DNA of 64,000 nucleotides from Bradyrhizobium sp. ARR65 (GCF_000472385.1 NZ_AWZU01000002.1:1-64000), one strand, 5' to 3'; numbered from the stretch's first letter, positions 1 to 8,113 are shown. The notes: generated from the letters alone by a model not told the origin. Numbers and translations: made by a program.

Positions 1-150
1 GCGCAAAAGGAGGCCGCGGTCCAGCATGGCTCGTTCGGCATCGGCAAGGGCGGTCTCGACCTCAAGGCCGCGCTGTTCTGGGCCTTCGTCGGCATCCCGC
101 TGGCCTGGGGCGTTTACCGCACGTTGCTGAGCGCGGCCAATATCTTCTGA
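1..150 (+). CDS. C-terminal end of a small membrane protein (possible MFS transporter small subunit)
   Basis: The reading frame is open from base 1 and ends at TGA 148-150. It gives about 49 residues that finish in a single hydrophobic helix (ALFWAFVGIPLAWGVY) and a short polar tail. The sequence resembles the very small membrane proteins encoded next to oxalate/formate-type MFS antiporters in Bradyrhizobium-like genomes. That would fit the formate dehydrogenase genes just downstream, but the identification rests on memory of the motif only. The start lies outside the window. It could equally be the last transmembrane helix of a larger transporter. Confidence 0.45.
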   Translation, partial: AQKEAAVQHGSFGIGKGGLDLKAALFWAFVGIPLAWGVYRTLLSAANIF

Positions 151-180
151 CCGCCATTTCTGGCCAGCGGCTTGCTTGAC

Positions 181-211
181 GGAGGGACGCCCGCAGAGCG
201 CGCGTCCCTCC
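181..211 (+). terminator. Stem-loop after the first gene
   Basis: Perfect 10-base arms, GGAGGGACGC (181-190) and GCGTCCCTCC (202-211), enclose an 11-base loop 30 bases after the upstream stop codon. No clear T-run follows, so it may be a weak or Rho-assisted terminator, or an mRNA-stabilising hairpin. Confidence 0.45.
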
Positions 212-247
212 GATCTGAAGAGCAAAAAATCATTTCAGGAGGAATTC

Positions 248-517
248 ATGTTTCGCATCATCGGTTGCGTTGTGGCGATCCTGATCTTGACCGTCCATCT
301 TCAAACCACATCCGCCCAGACCGCCACGGCACCAGCGGCCAGCAGCGAGGCCAAGCCCTCGAAGATGAAGCTGACGGTCCAAAAGCTGAAGGCGATGAAG
401 GCCAAATGGAGCACCAACAAGCCCAAGCTCGCCGCCTGCCGCAAGGAGGTGAAGGCCAAGGGACTTGCCGGCGACGACCGTTGGTTCTACATCGCCGACT
501 GCATGGAAAAGACTTGA
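248..517 (+). CDS. Secreted PsiF-repeat-like protein
   Basis: An 89-residue protein. The start is ATG 248, chosen because a strong AGGAGGA ribosome binding site sits just upstream at 237-243. Residues 1-23 form a signal peptide (positive N-terminus, hydrophobic core, SAQ cleavage region), so it is probably periplasmic. The mature part is lysine-rich. It ends in a motif with two cysteines separated by K-x-L-x-GDxR, which resembles the PsiF repeat (phosphate-starvation-inducible family, function unknown). The family normally has two repeats; only one good copy is visible here. It stands alone between the membrane-protein tail and the formate dehydrogenase genes, with no evidence of co-transcription. 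Confidence 0.75.
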   Translation: MFRIIGCVVAILILTVHLQTTSAQTATAPAASSEAKPSKMKLTVQKLKAMKAKWSTNKPKLAACRKEVKAKGLAGDDRWFYIADCMEKT

Positions 518-669
518 AGGGCCCGGCGCGGGCCGTCATCCAAAAGGGGCATGGCAGCAGCCCTCTCCGCCCCTTAAATCATTATTCAGACATTATAATT
601 TCTTCTTGGCATCTGGCATGCCAGCAGTTAGAGTCGTTCTAAACAGACGTGAGGGAACGAGACACATTC

Positions 670-2373
670 ATGAGTCATGACGTCCATCAGGTTCGCTCGT
701 TCGAGCATCCGGGTCAGGGGCGGAAACGGGCGAAGGCGACGCCGAAGGGACGCCAAGTCGATCCGGTCGCCGCCCATGAAATCGAGCAGTTGCTCGGCGA
801 CCGGCCGCGGCGGCGCGATCTTCTGATCGAGCACCTGCACCTGATCCAGGACACCTACAAGCAGATTTCCGCGGCCCATCTCGCGGCGCTCGCGGAAGCG
901 ATGCGGCTATCCTTTGCCGAAGTGTTCGAGACCGCGACCTTCTACGCGCATTTCGACGTGGTGAAGGAGGGCGAACCAAACATTCCGCCGCTGACCATCC
1001 GCGTCTGCGACTCCCTGACCTGCGCCATGATGGGCGGCGAACAATTGCTGCAGGACCTGCAGAGCAAATCAGGGCGGGGCATCCGCGTGGTGCGTGCGCC
1101 GTGCGTCGGCCGCTGCGATACGGCCCCTGCGGCCGAGATCGGCCACAACTTCGTCGATCATGCCAGCGTCGAGAGCGTCCTCGCGGCCGCGAAAGCCGGC
1201 GAGACCCATGCGCATCTGCCCGAATACATCGGCTATGAGGCCTATGTCGCGGATGGCGGCTACAAGCTGCTGCAGCGGCTGCGCGCGGGCGAATTGTCCA
1301 AGGAAGATGTGCTGAAGCAACTCGACGACGCGAGCCTGCGCGGCCTTGGCGGCGCGGGGTTCCCCACCGGACGCAAGTGGCGCGCCGTGCTCGGCGAGCC
1401 GGGACCGCGGCTGATGGCGATCAATGGCGATGAGGGCGAGCCCGGAACGTTCAAGGACCGCTATTATCTCGAGCGCGATCCGCACCGCTTTCTCGAGGGG
1501 ACGTTGATCGGCGCACATATCGTCGAGGCGAGCGACGTCTACATCTACATCCGCGACGAATATCCGGCCTGTCGCGACATCCTCGATCGCGAAATTGCGA
1601 AGTTGCCGCCGGGCGGTCCGGTCCTGCATTTGCGCCGCGGCGCCGGAGCCTACATCTGCGGCGAGGAATCCTCGCTCCTCGAGAGCATCGAGGGCAAGCG
1701 CGGCCTGCCGCGGCACAAGCCGCCTTATCCGTTCCAGGTCGGTTTGTTCGGCCTGCCGACATTGATCAACAATGTCGAAACCCTCTGGTGGGTGCGGGAC
1801 ATCGTCGAGAAAGGCGCCGATTGGTGGAAGAGCCACGGCCGCAATGGTCGACAAGGCCTGCGCAGCTATTCGGTCTCCGGCCGGGTCAAAAACCCCGGCG
1901 TGAAGCTCGCACCATCAGGCATTACGGTACGTGAACTGATCGACGAGTTCTGCGGCGGCATGGCCGACGGCCATACCTTCTACGCTTATCTGCCGGGCGG
2001 CGCCTCCGGCGGCATCCTTCCCGCGTCGATGGACGACATCCCGCTCGATTTCGGTACGCTGGAGAAATACGGCTGCTTCATCGGTTCGGCGGCGATCGTC
2101 ATCCTGTCGCAGCACGACAGCGTGAGGACGGCCGCGCTCAACCTGATGCGCTTCTTCGAGGATGAGAGTTGCGGCCAGTGCACGCCCTGCCGCGTCGGAA
2201 CTCAGAAGGCGGCGCAGCTCATGGAACGGCCGGTCTGGAACCGGCAATTGCTCGAAGAATTGAGCCAGGCGATGCGGGATGCATCGATTTGCGGGTTAGG
2301 CCAAGCGGCCTCCAATCCACTTACTTCCGTCATCAAATATTTCGCGGACGAGTTCAAGGACGCAGCGGAATGA
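670..2373 (+). CDS. fdh1B: NAD-dependent formate dehydrogenase, fused gamma/beta subunit
   Basis: A 567-residue diaphorase subunit that passes electrons from formate oxidation to NAD+. The N-terminal third is a NuoE-like thioredoxin-fold [2Fe-2S] domain with cysteines near 113, 118, 145 and 149 (CDSLTC, APCVGRC). The rest is NuoF-like: FMN/NADH-binding GLGGAGFPTGRKW and GDEGEPGTFKDRY, then the [4Fe-4S] motif ESCGQCTPCRVGT near the C-terminus. In Rhodobacter-type enzymes these are two proteins (FdsG, FdsB). The fused form and length match FDH1 of Methylobacterium. The start is uncertain: GTG 649 is in frame but has no ribosome site; ATG 670 follows GAGGGA at a long spacing. The stop overlaps the alpha subunit start (ATGA), indicating translational coupling. 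Confidence 0.93.
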   Translation: MSHDVHQVRSFEHPGQGRKRAKATPKGRQVDPVAAHEIEQLLGDRPRRRDLLIEHLHLIQDTYKQISAAHLAALAEAMRLSFAEVFETATFYAHFDVVKEGEPNIPPLTIRVCDSLTCAMMGGEQLLQDLQSKSGRGIRVVRAPCVGRCDTAPAAEIGHNFVDHASVESVLAAAKAGETHAHLPEYIGYEAYVADGGYKLLQRLRAGELSKEDVLKQLDDASLRGLGGAGFPTGRKWRAVLGEPGPRLMAINGDEGEPGTFKDRYYLERDPHRFLEGTLIGAHIVEASDVYIYIRDEYPACRDILDREIAKLPPGGPVLHLRRGAGAYICGEESSLLESIEGKRGLPRHKPPYPFQVGLFGLPTLINNVETLWWVRDIVEKGADWWKSHGRNGRQGLRSYSVSGRVKNPGVKLAPSGITVRELIDEFCGGMADGHTFYAYLPGGASGGILPASMDDIPLDFGTLEKYGCFIGSAAIVILSQHDSVRTAALNLMRFFEDESCGQCTPCRVGTQKAAQLMERPVWNRQLLEELSQAMRDASICGLGQAASNPLTSVIKYFADEFKDAAE

Positions 2374-5135
2374 CGAAAATCCAGTTCGAGCTCGACGGCA
2401 AACTGGTCGAAGCGAAACCCGGCGAGACCATCTGGCAGGTCGCCAAGCGCGAAGGCCAGGATATCCCGCATCTCTGCTATTCGCCGGCGCCGGACTATCG
2501 TCCCGACGGCAATTGCCGCGCCTGTATGGTCGAGATCGAAGGCGAGCGCGTGCTCGCCGCCTCCTGCAAGCGCACGCCGACCGTCGGCATGAAGGTGAGG
2601 ACCGCGAGCTCCCGCGCCGTTGCGGCGCAGAAGATGGTGATGGAGCTCTTGGTCGCCGACCAGCCCGCGCGCGAGACCTCGCACGATCCGGATTCAAAGT
2701 TCTGGCACTGGGCCGAAAAGGTGGGCGTCACCGAGAGCCGCTTTCCCGGGGCCGAGCGCTGGGAACCAGACGTCAGCCATTCGGCGATGCGGGTCAATCT
2801 GGATGCCTGCATCCAATGCGGCTTGTGCGTGCGCGCCTGCCGCGAGGTCCAGGTCAACGACGTCATCGGCATGGCCTATCGCAACCACGGCGCCAAGGTC
2901 GTGTTCGACTTCGACGACCCCATGGGCGAATCCACCTGCGTTGCCTGCGGCGAATGCGTGCAGGCCTGCCCGACCGGCGCCTTGATGCCGGCGGTGATGC
3001 TGGATGAAAAGCAGACCCGCGTCGTCTATCCGGATCGCAAGGTCGACTCGCTCTGCCCCTATTGCGGCGTCGGCTGCCAGGTGACCTACAACGTCAAGGA
3101 CGAGAAGGTGATCTATGCCGAGGGCCGCGACGGCCCGGCCAATCACAATCGCCTTTGCGTCAAGGGCCGCTTCGGCTTCGACTACATCCATCACCCGCAT
3201 CGCCTGACCAAGCCGCTCGTGCGGCTGCCGAATGCGAAGAAGGATGCAAACGACCAGGTCGATCCCGCCAACCCCTTCACCCATTTCCGTGAAGCGAGCT
3301 GGGAAGAGGCGCTCGACATCGCCGCCAAAGGCCTGGTCAAGATCCGAGACGAGAAGGGGCCGAAGGCGCTCGCCGGCTTCGGCTCGGCCAAGGGCTCGAA
3401 CGAAGAGGCTTATCTTTTCCAGAAGCTGGTGCGCACCGGCTTTGGCTCCAACAACGTCGACCACTGCACGCGTCTGTGCCACGCCTCCTCCGTGGCTGCA
3501 CTCACCGAGGGCTTGAACTCGGGCGCGGTCTCGGCGCCGTTCTCCGCTGCGCTCGAAGCCGAGGTGATCATCGTCATCGGCGCCAATCCAACGGTAAACC
3601 ACCCGGTCGCGGCGACTTTCATCAAGAACGCCGCCAAGCGCGGCGCCAAGCTGATCGTGATGGATCCTCGCCGGCAAGCGCTCTCGCGGCATGCCTACAA
3701 GCATCTCGCCTTCAAGCCGGGCAGCGACGTCGCGCTTCTGAACGCGATGATCAACACCATCATCACCGAGGGCCTGACCGACGAGCAATATATCGCGGGC
3801 TATACCGAAGGCTTCGAGGAGCTGAAGGCCAAGATCAAGGATTTCACACCGGAGAAGATGGCGCCGATCTGCGGCATTCCGGCGGAGACCCTGCGGGAGG
3901 TGGCGCGGCTGTATGCGCGCTCGCGTGCTTCCATCATCTTCTGGGGCATGGGTATCAGCCAACATGTGCACGGCACTGACAATGCGCGCTGCCTGATCGC
4001 GCTTGCGCTGATCACCGGTCAGGTCGGCCGTCCCGGTACCGGCCTGCATCCGCTGCGCGGCCAGAACAACGTGCAGGGCGCGTCCGACGCCGGTCTCATT
4101 CCGATGTTCCTGCCCGACTATCAGCCGGTCGGCCGCGCCGATCTGCGCGGTGCGTTCGAGAAGATGTGGCAGCAAGATCTCGATCCGGTGCGCGGGCTCA
4201 CCGTGGTCGAGATCATGAATGCGATCCACGCCGGCGAAATCCGGGGCATGTATATCGAGGGCGAGAATCCCGCGATGTCCGACCCCGACCTGCAGCATGC
4301 GCGCGAGGCATTGGCAAAACTCCAGCATCTGGTGGTGCAGGATCTTTTCGTCACCGAGACCGCATTCCATGCCGATGTCATCCTGCCGGCCTCGGCCTTT
4401 GCTGAGAAAGCGGGCACCTTCACCAACACTGACCGCCGCGTGCAGCTCGCGCGCGAGGTGATCAAGCCGCCGGGCGATGCGCGGCAGGATCTCTGGATCA
4501 TCCAGGAGATCGCGCGGCGCATGGGACTGCCCTGGAATTACAATGGCCCGGCCGATGTCTACGCGGAGATGGCGCAACTGATGCCCTCGCTCGACAACAT
4601 TAGCTGGGAGCGCTTGGTGCGCGAAGGCGCGGTGACCTATCCGGCCGACGATCCGGAGAGGCCCGGCAACGAGATCATCTTCACGACCGGTTTCCCCACC
4701 GAAAGCGGGCGCGGCAAGATCGTGCCGGCGCACGTGCGGCCGCCGGACGAATTGCCCGACGACGAATATCCGATGGTGCTGTCGACGGGACGTGTCCTCG
4801 AACATTGGCACACCGGCGCCATGACGCGGCGGGCCACCGTGCTCGACGAGATCGAGCCCGAGGCGGTCGCCTTCATGTCGCCGAAGGACATGCGGCGGAT
4901 GCAGCTTTCGCCCGGTGACTTCATTCGGCTGGAAACGCGCCGCGGCGCGGTGGAAGTGAAAGTGCGCGCCGACAGCGACGTGCCGCAGAACATGGTGTTC
5001 ATGCCGTTCTGTTACGCGGAGGCGGCGGCCAACCTGCTGACCAACCCCGCGCTCGATCCGTTCGGAAAAATTCCGGAGTTCAAATTCTGCGCGGTGCGGG
5101 TCGAACCGGTCGAGATACGCACTGCGGCGGAGTAG
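2370..5135 (+). CDS. fdh1A: NAD-dependent formate dehydrogenase, catalytic alpha subunit (Mo/W)
   Basis: A 921-residue molybdopterin oxidoreductase that oxidises formate to CO2 in the cytoplasm. The order of modules is: N-terminal NuoG-like [2Fe-2S] domain (Cys near 37-60), two [4Fe-4S] ferredoxin motifs CIQCGLCVRAC (near 146) and CVACGECVQAC (near 189), the CPYCGVGC cluster site (near 228), then the bis-MGD catalytic domains. The metal-binding active-site residue is Cys370 (in RLCHASS), encoded by TGC, so this is not a selenoprotein. The following His is present as expected. Start ATG 2370 overlaps the beta stop by 4 bases. The maturation genes usually linked to fds operons (fdsC/fdhD, fdsD) are absent downstream, as in the two-subunit FDH1 type. 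Mo versus W use cannot be told from the sequence. Confidence 0.94.
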   Translation: MTKIQFELDGKLVEAKPGETIWQVAKREGQDIPHLCYSPAPDYRPDGNCRACMVEIEGERVLAASCKRTPTVGMKVRTASSRAVAAQKMVMELLVADQPARETSHDPDSKFWHWAEKVGVTESRFPGAERWEPDVSHSAMRVNLDACIQCGLCVRACREVQVNDVIGMAYRNHGAKVVFDFDDPMGESTCVACGECVQACPTGALMPAVMLDEKQTRVVYPDRKVDSLCPYCGVGCQVTYNVKDEKVIYAEGRDGPANHNRLCVKGRFGFDYIHHPHRLTKPLVRLPNAKKDANDQVDPANPFTHFREASWEEALDIAAKGLVKIRDEKGPKALAGFGSAKGSNEEAYLFQKLVRTGFGSNNVDHCTRLCHASSVAALTEGLNSGAVSAPFSAALEAEVIIVIGANPTVNHPVAATFIKNAAKRGAKLIVMDPRRQALSRHAYKHLAFKPGSDVALLNAMINTIITEGLTDEQYIAGYTEGFEELKAKIKDFTPEKMAPICGIPAETLREVARLYARSRASIIFWGMGISQHVHGTDNARCLIALALITGQVGRPGTGLHPLRGQNNVQGASDAGLIPMFLPDYQPVGRADLRGAFEKMWQQDLDPVRGLTVVEIMNAIHAGEIRGMYIEGENPAMSDPDLQHAREALAKLQHLVVQDLFVTETAFHADVILPASAFAEKAGTFTNTDRRVQLAREVIKPPGDARQDLWIIQEIARRMGLPWNYNGPADVYAEMAQLMPSLDNISWERLVREGAVTYPADDPERPGNEIIFTTGFPTESGRGKIVPAHVRPPDELPDDEYPMVLSTGRVLEHWHTGAMTRRATVLDEIEPEAVAFMSPKDMRRMQLSPGDFIRLETRRGAVEVKVRADSDVPQNMVFMPFCYAEAAANLLTNPALDPFGKIPEFKFCAVRVEPVEIRTAAE

Positions 5136-5155
5136 GCCGCGCCGGACCTGCCCGG

Positions 5156-5431
5156 TTACAGACCGGGCGGTCGGCTTGCGGCGTCGCCGACATCGCGATC
5201 CCGCTTTGGACGGCTCCGGCGTGCCGCAATCGGGGCGAGCCCCACGGCGACCTGGCCGGGATCAAGGGTCCTGGCGGTCGTCAACAGGAGCAGAAACAGG
5301 GCCCGTTCGCCCTGATATTTGGCCTCGGCGCGGCTGATTTCCGAGGCGCCCATGATGGTCTTGCCGGACGAGTCGCAGACCCGCCATTCCCATCGCGCCC
5401 GGCCGCGCTTTGTAAGGAGCACTTCCAACAT
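5156..5431 (-). CDS. Small hypothetical protein
   Basis: A 91-residue protein on the opposite strand to fdh1A, 20 bases past its stop. The N-terminal 55 residues (LLTKRGRARWEWRVCDSSGK, then an alanine/leucine-rich helix) look like a small conserved protein seen in Bradyrhizobium-type genomes, possibly an alpha/beta fold. The C-terminal 35 residues are arginine/proline rich and less protein-like, so the gene may once have ended earlier. ATG 5431 was preferred over the in-frame GTG 5434; neither has a strong ribosome site. No function is known to me. Confidence 0.55.
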   Translation of the reverse strand: MLEVLLTKRGRARWEWRVCDSSGKTIMGASEISRAEAKYQGERALFLLLLTTARTLDPGQVAVGLAPIAARRSRPKRDRDVGDAASRPPGL

Positions 5432-5737
5432 CACTCATTGAGTATCATCCCGGGCCGTTTGGTTTCGCGTTACGTCAGTAAAATTTTTTGAAATAATTCG
5501 GGAATAAGTCGCCCCTCCCACCCAAAGGCGGACCGCTTGACCTCGGCGCGACGCCGCGAATTTGCAAGCGGTGGTCGGCGTCTCAGGTGCACCAAAACCA
5601 AAGCGCGAGAGAGTAGATCGCCATCTTCAGCGCGATGATTCCGCCAAAGCGCTGCTGCGGCAAATAGCAAGGCCGGCACGCATATGCAGGAAAGCTATAA
5701 AGAGGGTGGATAGCGCGCTGCGGGCAATGGCCAGAGT
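5432..5737. other. Intergenic stretch without a convincing gene
   Basis: This 306-base stretch contains an AT-rich patch around 5480-5510 that stands out from its GC-rich surroundings and could hold a promoter for the small minus-strand gene ending at 5156. I see no clear -35/-10 pair, repeat or RNA. Short open frames here have shadow-like composition. Confidence 0.4.
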
Positions 5738-6139
5738 TCAGGCGCGCATATTGCTTCGTGAAGGGAGCCCCTTCCACAGCGCGCCCGCGGGCTTCACGGC
5801 TCGCTTGATCGGCGCCGGCGCGCACTGGTCGATTTCGAGCGCCGCGGCAAGGGCGCGCTGCAAGCGGGGACTGTCAATTCGGGCCAGGTGCTGTCGCAAT
5901 ACGTGCGTGGCAGCATCGTTTGATGCGAGCACAGCCGCGCAGAACTCTGCGCTGATCCTGCGAAAGAAACCGAAATCCGACGTCGTATCCTGCGGTCGCC
6001 CAAGCCTGTCCATTTCATTGGCGATAGCAAGCACGCTTAGCCTGTCGGCATTGTCTCGCATGACGGCAAAGCGCAGAAGCGCCAGATGCCAGGCTTGCAG
6101 CATCCTCGCGTGCCATTCGGCTGAACCCGTCTGATCCAT
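5738..6139 (-). CDS. Hypothetical protein, helical
   Basis: A 133-residue protein of unknown function. The N-terminal part (WHARMLQAWHLALLRFAV, then RDNADRL and AIANEMDRLG) is predicted all-helical, with regular hydrophobic spacing and conserved-looking tryptophans. There is no signal peptide or membrane segment. The last 25 residues are basic and low in complexity. Start ATG 6139 lies 12 bases after the stop of the gene at 6152-6457, with GAAGAG upstream, so the two are very likely co-transcribed. I recognise similar proteins only as uncharacterised genes of Bradyrhizobiaceae. Confidence 0.65.
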   Translation of the reverse strand: MDQTGSAEWHARMLQAWHLALLRFAVMRDNADRLSVLAIANEMDRLGRPQDTTSDFGFFRRISAEFCAAVLASNDAATHVLRQHLARIDSPRLQRALAAALEIDQCAPAPIKRAVKPAGALWKGLPSRSNMRA

Positions 6140-6151
6140 AGGTATCGCTCT

Positions 6152-6457
6152 TCACTGTCGATCCGCGATCGGCGGAAGCGCTGCAGCGACATCAGCTTGG
6201 GCCGGCTCGCCCAACGCGACGAGCCGCGGACTCGGAGAGAGAATGTCGATCTCGACATCGCGCGGCAGCTCCACGATAGCTTCCGGATGATGGCCGTTCT
6301 CGAACAGCGCATATTTAATGGCTTGCGCGCGGTTGATGAACAGGCCGCCGAAGAGGCCGTGCTGTTCACGAGCAACCCATTCGCCGCGGCGGTTCCTGCC
6401 GATGAGGACGAGGGTAGATGAAGCAGAGCTGCGGGAGGGAGGTTCGAAGAGCTTCAT
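6152..6457 (-). CDS. Hypothetical protein with a glycine/tryptophan core
   Basis: A 101-residue protein. ATG 6457 was chosen because a good ribosome site (GGAAGGA) lies 8 bases upstream; the open frame runs further back but loses protein character. The core TLVLIGRNRRGEWVAREQHG followed by FGGLFINRAQAIKYALFENG suggests a small beta-hairpin plus helix: the first half reads like a strand pair and the second resembles a nucleic-acid or ligand-binding helix. It is uncharacterised. It probably forms an operon with 5738-6139. No stress promoter motif was found in the 200 bases upstream. Confidence 0.7.
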   Translation of the reverse strand: MKLFEPPSRSSASSTLVLIGRNRRGEWVAREQHGLFGGLFINRAQAIKYALFENGHHPEAIVELPRDVEIDILSPSPRLVALGEPAQADVAAALPPIADRQ

Positions 6458-6656
6458 GGTATTAGTCCTTCCAAAGGTCATGATCACCATGCTCCACTGC
6501 AGCCGGCCGCTTGGCCCATCATCAATTTCTGCCGATGTCCGAAGGCGCTCGGCCGCAGTCATGCTTGACTCGCGCATGCCCAAGATCTTTCTGGCCAAGT
6601 ATGAATTCGAGAGAGCCGGGACGCCGATCGCATAAGCGTTGCATAAGAGCCCGGCG

Positions 6657-6938
6657 TCAGACCGGCATTGAATGACTGACGGCGCTGGCCAGGCAGAACA
6701 CGGCTGCACAGGCCACCACCTCGTCCCAATGGTTGAGCGCGCCTGTAAAGGGCTGCTCACGCTTGATGATCGCAAGCAGCGCGGTGAACACGACTGCCAT
6801 CCACATCAGCGTCGCAAGGCTTCTGGCAAGGCCGATGCTGCCGAAGGCGGCAAAGGCAAACAGTATCGCCATTCGCGCTCCGAAGCGGGCCAGCACCTGG
6901 CCTGAACTCTGTTGCGGTAGATTTTGCGGCTGCGCCAC
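6657..6938 (-). CDS. Small integral membrane protein
   Basis: A 93-residue protein with two hydrophobic segments in the first two thirds (about 22-38 and 43-58) and a third near 73-88. A conserved-looking NHWDE motif lies between the second and third. GTG 6938 is supported by GGAGG seven bases upstream. Proteins with this layout occur as uncharacterised membrane proteins in Bradyrhizobium-like genomes. The gene starts 31 bases after the stop of 6970-7449, suggesting co-transcription. Confidence 0.7.
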   Translation of the reverse strand: MAQPQNLPQQSSGQVLARFGARMAILFAFAAFGSIGLARSLATLMWMAVVFTALLAIIKREQPFTGALNHWDEVVACAAVFCLASAVSHSMPV

Positions 6939-6969
6939 GATGCGGCCTCCGATGTTGACTCTTTTCGAC

Positions 6970-7449
6970 TTACGCGAAGTTCTCGCAGCAAAGCGAAATG
7001 TGATCTGAACTCATGTTTCGAAGAGCGGCCGGAACGCCGGGCCCCGAAGGTTGCTTTTCGGTGATTTGGGCTTCAACGAGCGCGCTCAGGATTGCAATCG
7101 CCAGGTCGGCGTGCCTGCTTTCGATCGACTGATCCAGCCAATCTGGAAGTTCGCGTTGCCGCGACAGCGCGCAGTACCAGTCGCCGGCATCATAGGCGAT
7201 GCGGCGGATTCGCCATGACGGCAGTTCCAGATCGACCAAGGCCAGCGCCGCGTCGGTCCAGGCGTGCGCATCGATCAAGCCTCTGATCCGCGCCGGGTTG
7301 GTGGTCTGTCTGCCGGCTGGAAGACGCCGGCAAGCGGCTTCGACGATTTCCATCATCAGCCCCGGCGTGACGATTGTTGCATTGCGGAGCCGGTCACAGA
7401 TGGCAAGAGGATCAGAATGTTCGGAAAACGGCATGACATCATCACGCAT
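6970..7449 (-). CDS. Hypothetical protein
   Basis: A 159-residue soluble protein, first gene of the minus-strand small-gene group. It is acidic and helical with a repeated pattern (NATIVTPGLMMEIVEAAC; DAALALVDLELPSWRIRRI; GDWYCALSRQRELPDWLD; HADLAIAILSAL) typical of a family I know only as uncharacterised in Bradyrhizobium. Possible starts are TTG 7455, ATG 7449 and ATG 7434; none has a strong ribosome site, so 7449 is a compromise. It has no membrane segment. It likely heads a transcript covering the membrane protein at 6657-6938. Confidence 0.65.
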   Translation of the reverse strand: MRDDVMPFSEHSDPLAICDRLRNATIVTPGLMMEIVEAACRRLPAGRQTTNPARIRGLIDAHAWTDAALALVDLELPSWRIRRIAYDAGDWYCALSRQRELPDWLDQSIESRHADLAIAILSALVEAQITEKQPSGPGVPAALRNMSSDHISLCCENFA

Positions 7450-7886
7450 GAACAAGTGCCAGCCCTCAACGAGCGGCTCCTGTCGACAAGATGGTCAGAA
7501 GCGCGTTTGAAAACGAGATGAGGCGAGGCAGCGAAATATAGGCGAGGCGTAAATGTCGCAAGACCGGCGGATGTTTATGGTTCTAGCCGTGGCTGGTCCT
7601 CCGCATGTAGACCGAGTGACGTTGCAACTGCGTTGATCGGCCGATGAAATCGAGCGCTTCTAACGCGGACGCGCATCGGATGGTCGTTCCGGGACGCTGA
7701 ATCTTTATAAGATTCTTATAACGTGGCCGATGCCCCCGTCTCGAAAACATATGCGCGGAGTGGCACCTCACGGCCAGCGATACCGGCAGGCGCACGGTCA
7801 CGACTAGGGTCGTTGATTTCGCAAGCCGTCCCTTCCGGAGTCGAGCAAATCATTGCGCACCGATTTGGTGCAACAAGGAGCAAGCC
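7450..7886. other. Divergent control region upstream of the kdp locus
   Basis: A 437-base region between the minus-strand small genes and the plus-strand kdp genes. It holds the AT-rich palindrome at 7705-7721 (listed separately). Otherwise I see no gene. A promoter for each direction is expected here but cannot be placed with confidence. Confidence 0.6.
7705..7721. promoter_or_regulatory. Palindromic AT-rich site, candidate KdpE operator
   Basis: TTATAAG-ATT-CTTATAA is an inverted repeat with 7-base arms and a 3-base spacer, in an otherwise GC-rich region. It lies 165 bases before the first kdp-locus gene. KdpE-type regulators bind AT-rich sites upstream of kdpFABC in other bacteria, and kdpE is encoded in this locus. 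Assignment to KdpE is inference. Confidence 0.4.
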
Positions 7887-7970
7887 ATGATGGATGTCCT
7901 GATGCTGGCGCTGGCGCTGTTATTCTTCGCGGTCGGGATTGGCTACACCTATGCCTGCGAACGGCTGTAA
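7887..7970 (+). CDS. Membrane micropeptide at the head of the kdp locus
   Basis: A 27-residue peptide consisting of one hydrophobic helix (LMLALALLFFAVGIGYTYA) ended by CERL. It is preceded by a good ribosome site (AAGGAG, 6 bases before ATG 7887) and followed 11 bases later by kdpF. I recall tiny membrane proteins of this pattern upstream of kdpF in several proteobacterial kdp operons, but I know of no function. It could be a second small subunit of the KdpFABC complex, or a leader peptide. ATG 7890 is an alternative start. Confidence 0.6.
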   Translation: MMDVLMLALALLFFAVGIGYTYACERL

Positions 7971-7981
7971 CGGATCAAGCC

Positions 7982-8071
7982 ATGATATTCGACTATTCGC
8001 TCGCTGGCCTCGTCTCCTGTGGCCTCTTGATCTACCTGACCTACGCCCTACTGCGACCCGAGCGGTTCTGA
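7982..8071 (+). CDS. kdpF: KdpF, small subunit of the potassium-transporting ATPase
   Basis: A 29-residue single-pass membrane peptide (MIFDYSLAGLVSCGLLIYLT, then YALLRPERF). It matches the KdpF family in length, in the C-terminal L-x-x-PE(R/K)F signature, and in its position directly before kdpA. KdpF stabilises the KdpABC complex in the inner membrane. The ribosome site is weak. It sits 42 bases before kdpA and 11 bases after a second micropeptide. Confidence 0.9.
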   Translation: MIFDYSLAGLVSCGLLIYLTYALLRPERF

Positions 8072-8113
8072 TCCGCCGGTCCTGAAAGCGCGTCTTCCCA
8101 AAGGCTCACTCCC

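Noticed and set aside
2694-4811. Long open frame (over 700 codons) antisense to the formate dehydrogenase alpha gene
   Set aside because: Composition is that of a GC-rich antisense shadow, no ribosome site or motif, and it lies wholly within a clear functional gene. Other long antisense frames (for example 22336-24114, 24014-25456 opposite sense, 30012-31370, 55958-57916, 57781-59067) were rejected for the same reason.
2370-5135. Possible selenocysteine in the formate dehydrogenase
   Set aside because: The active-site position (Cys370, in RLCHASS) is encoded by TGC and there is no in-frame TGA, so it is a Cys enzyme.
7853-8071. A 72-residue frame reading through into kdpF
   Set aside because: Its TTG start has no ribosome site and its first 43 residues read the upstream micropeptide gene out of frame; the ATG at 7982 giving a standard 29-residue KdpF is better.
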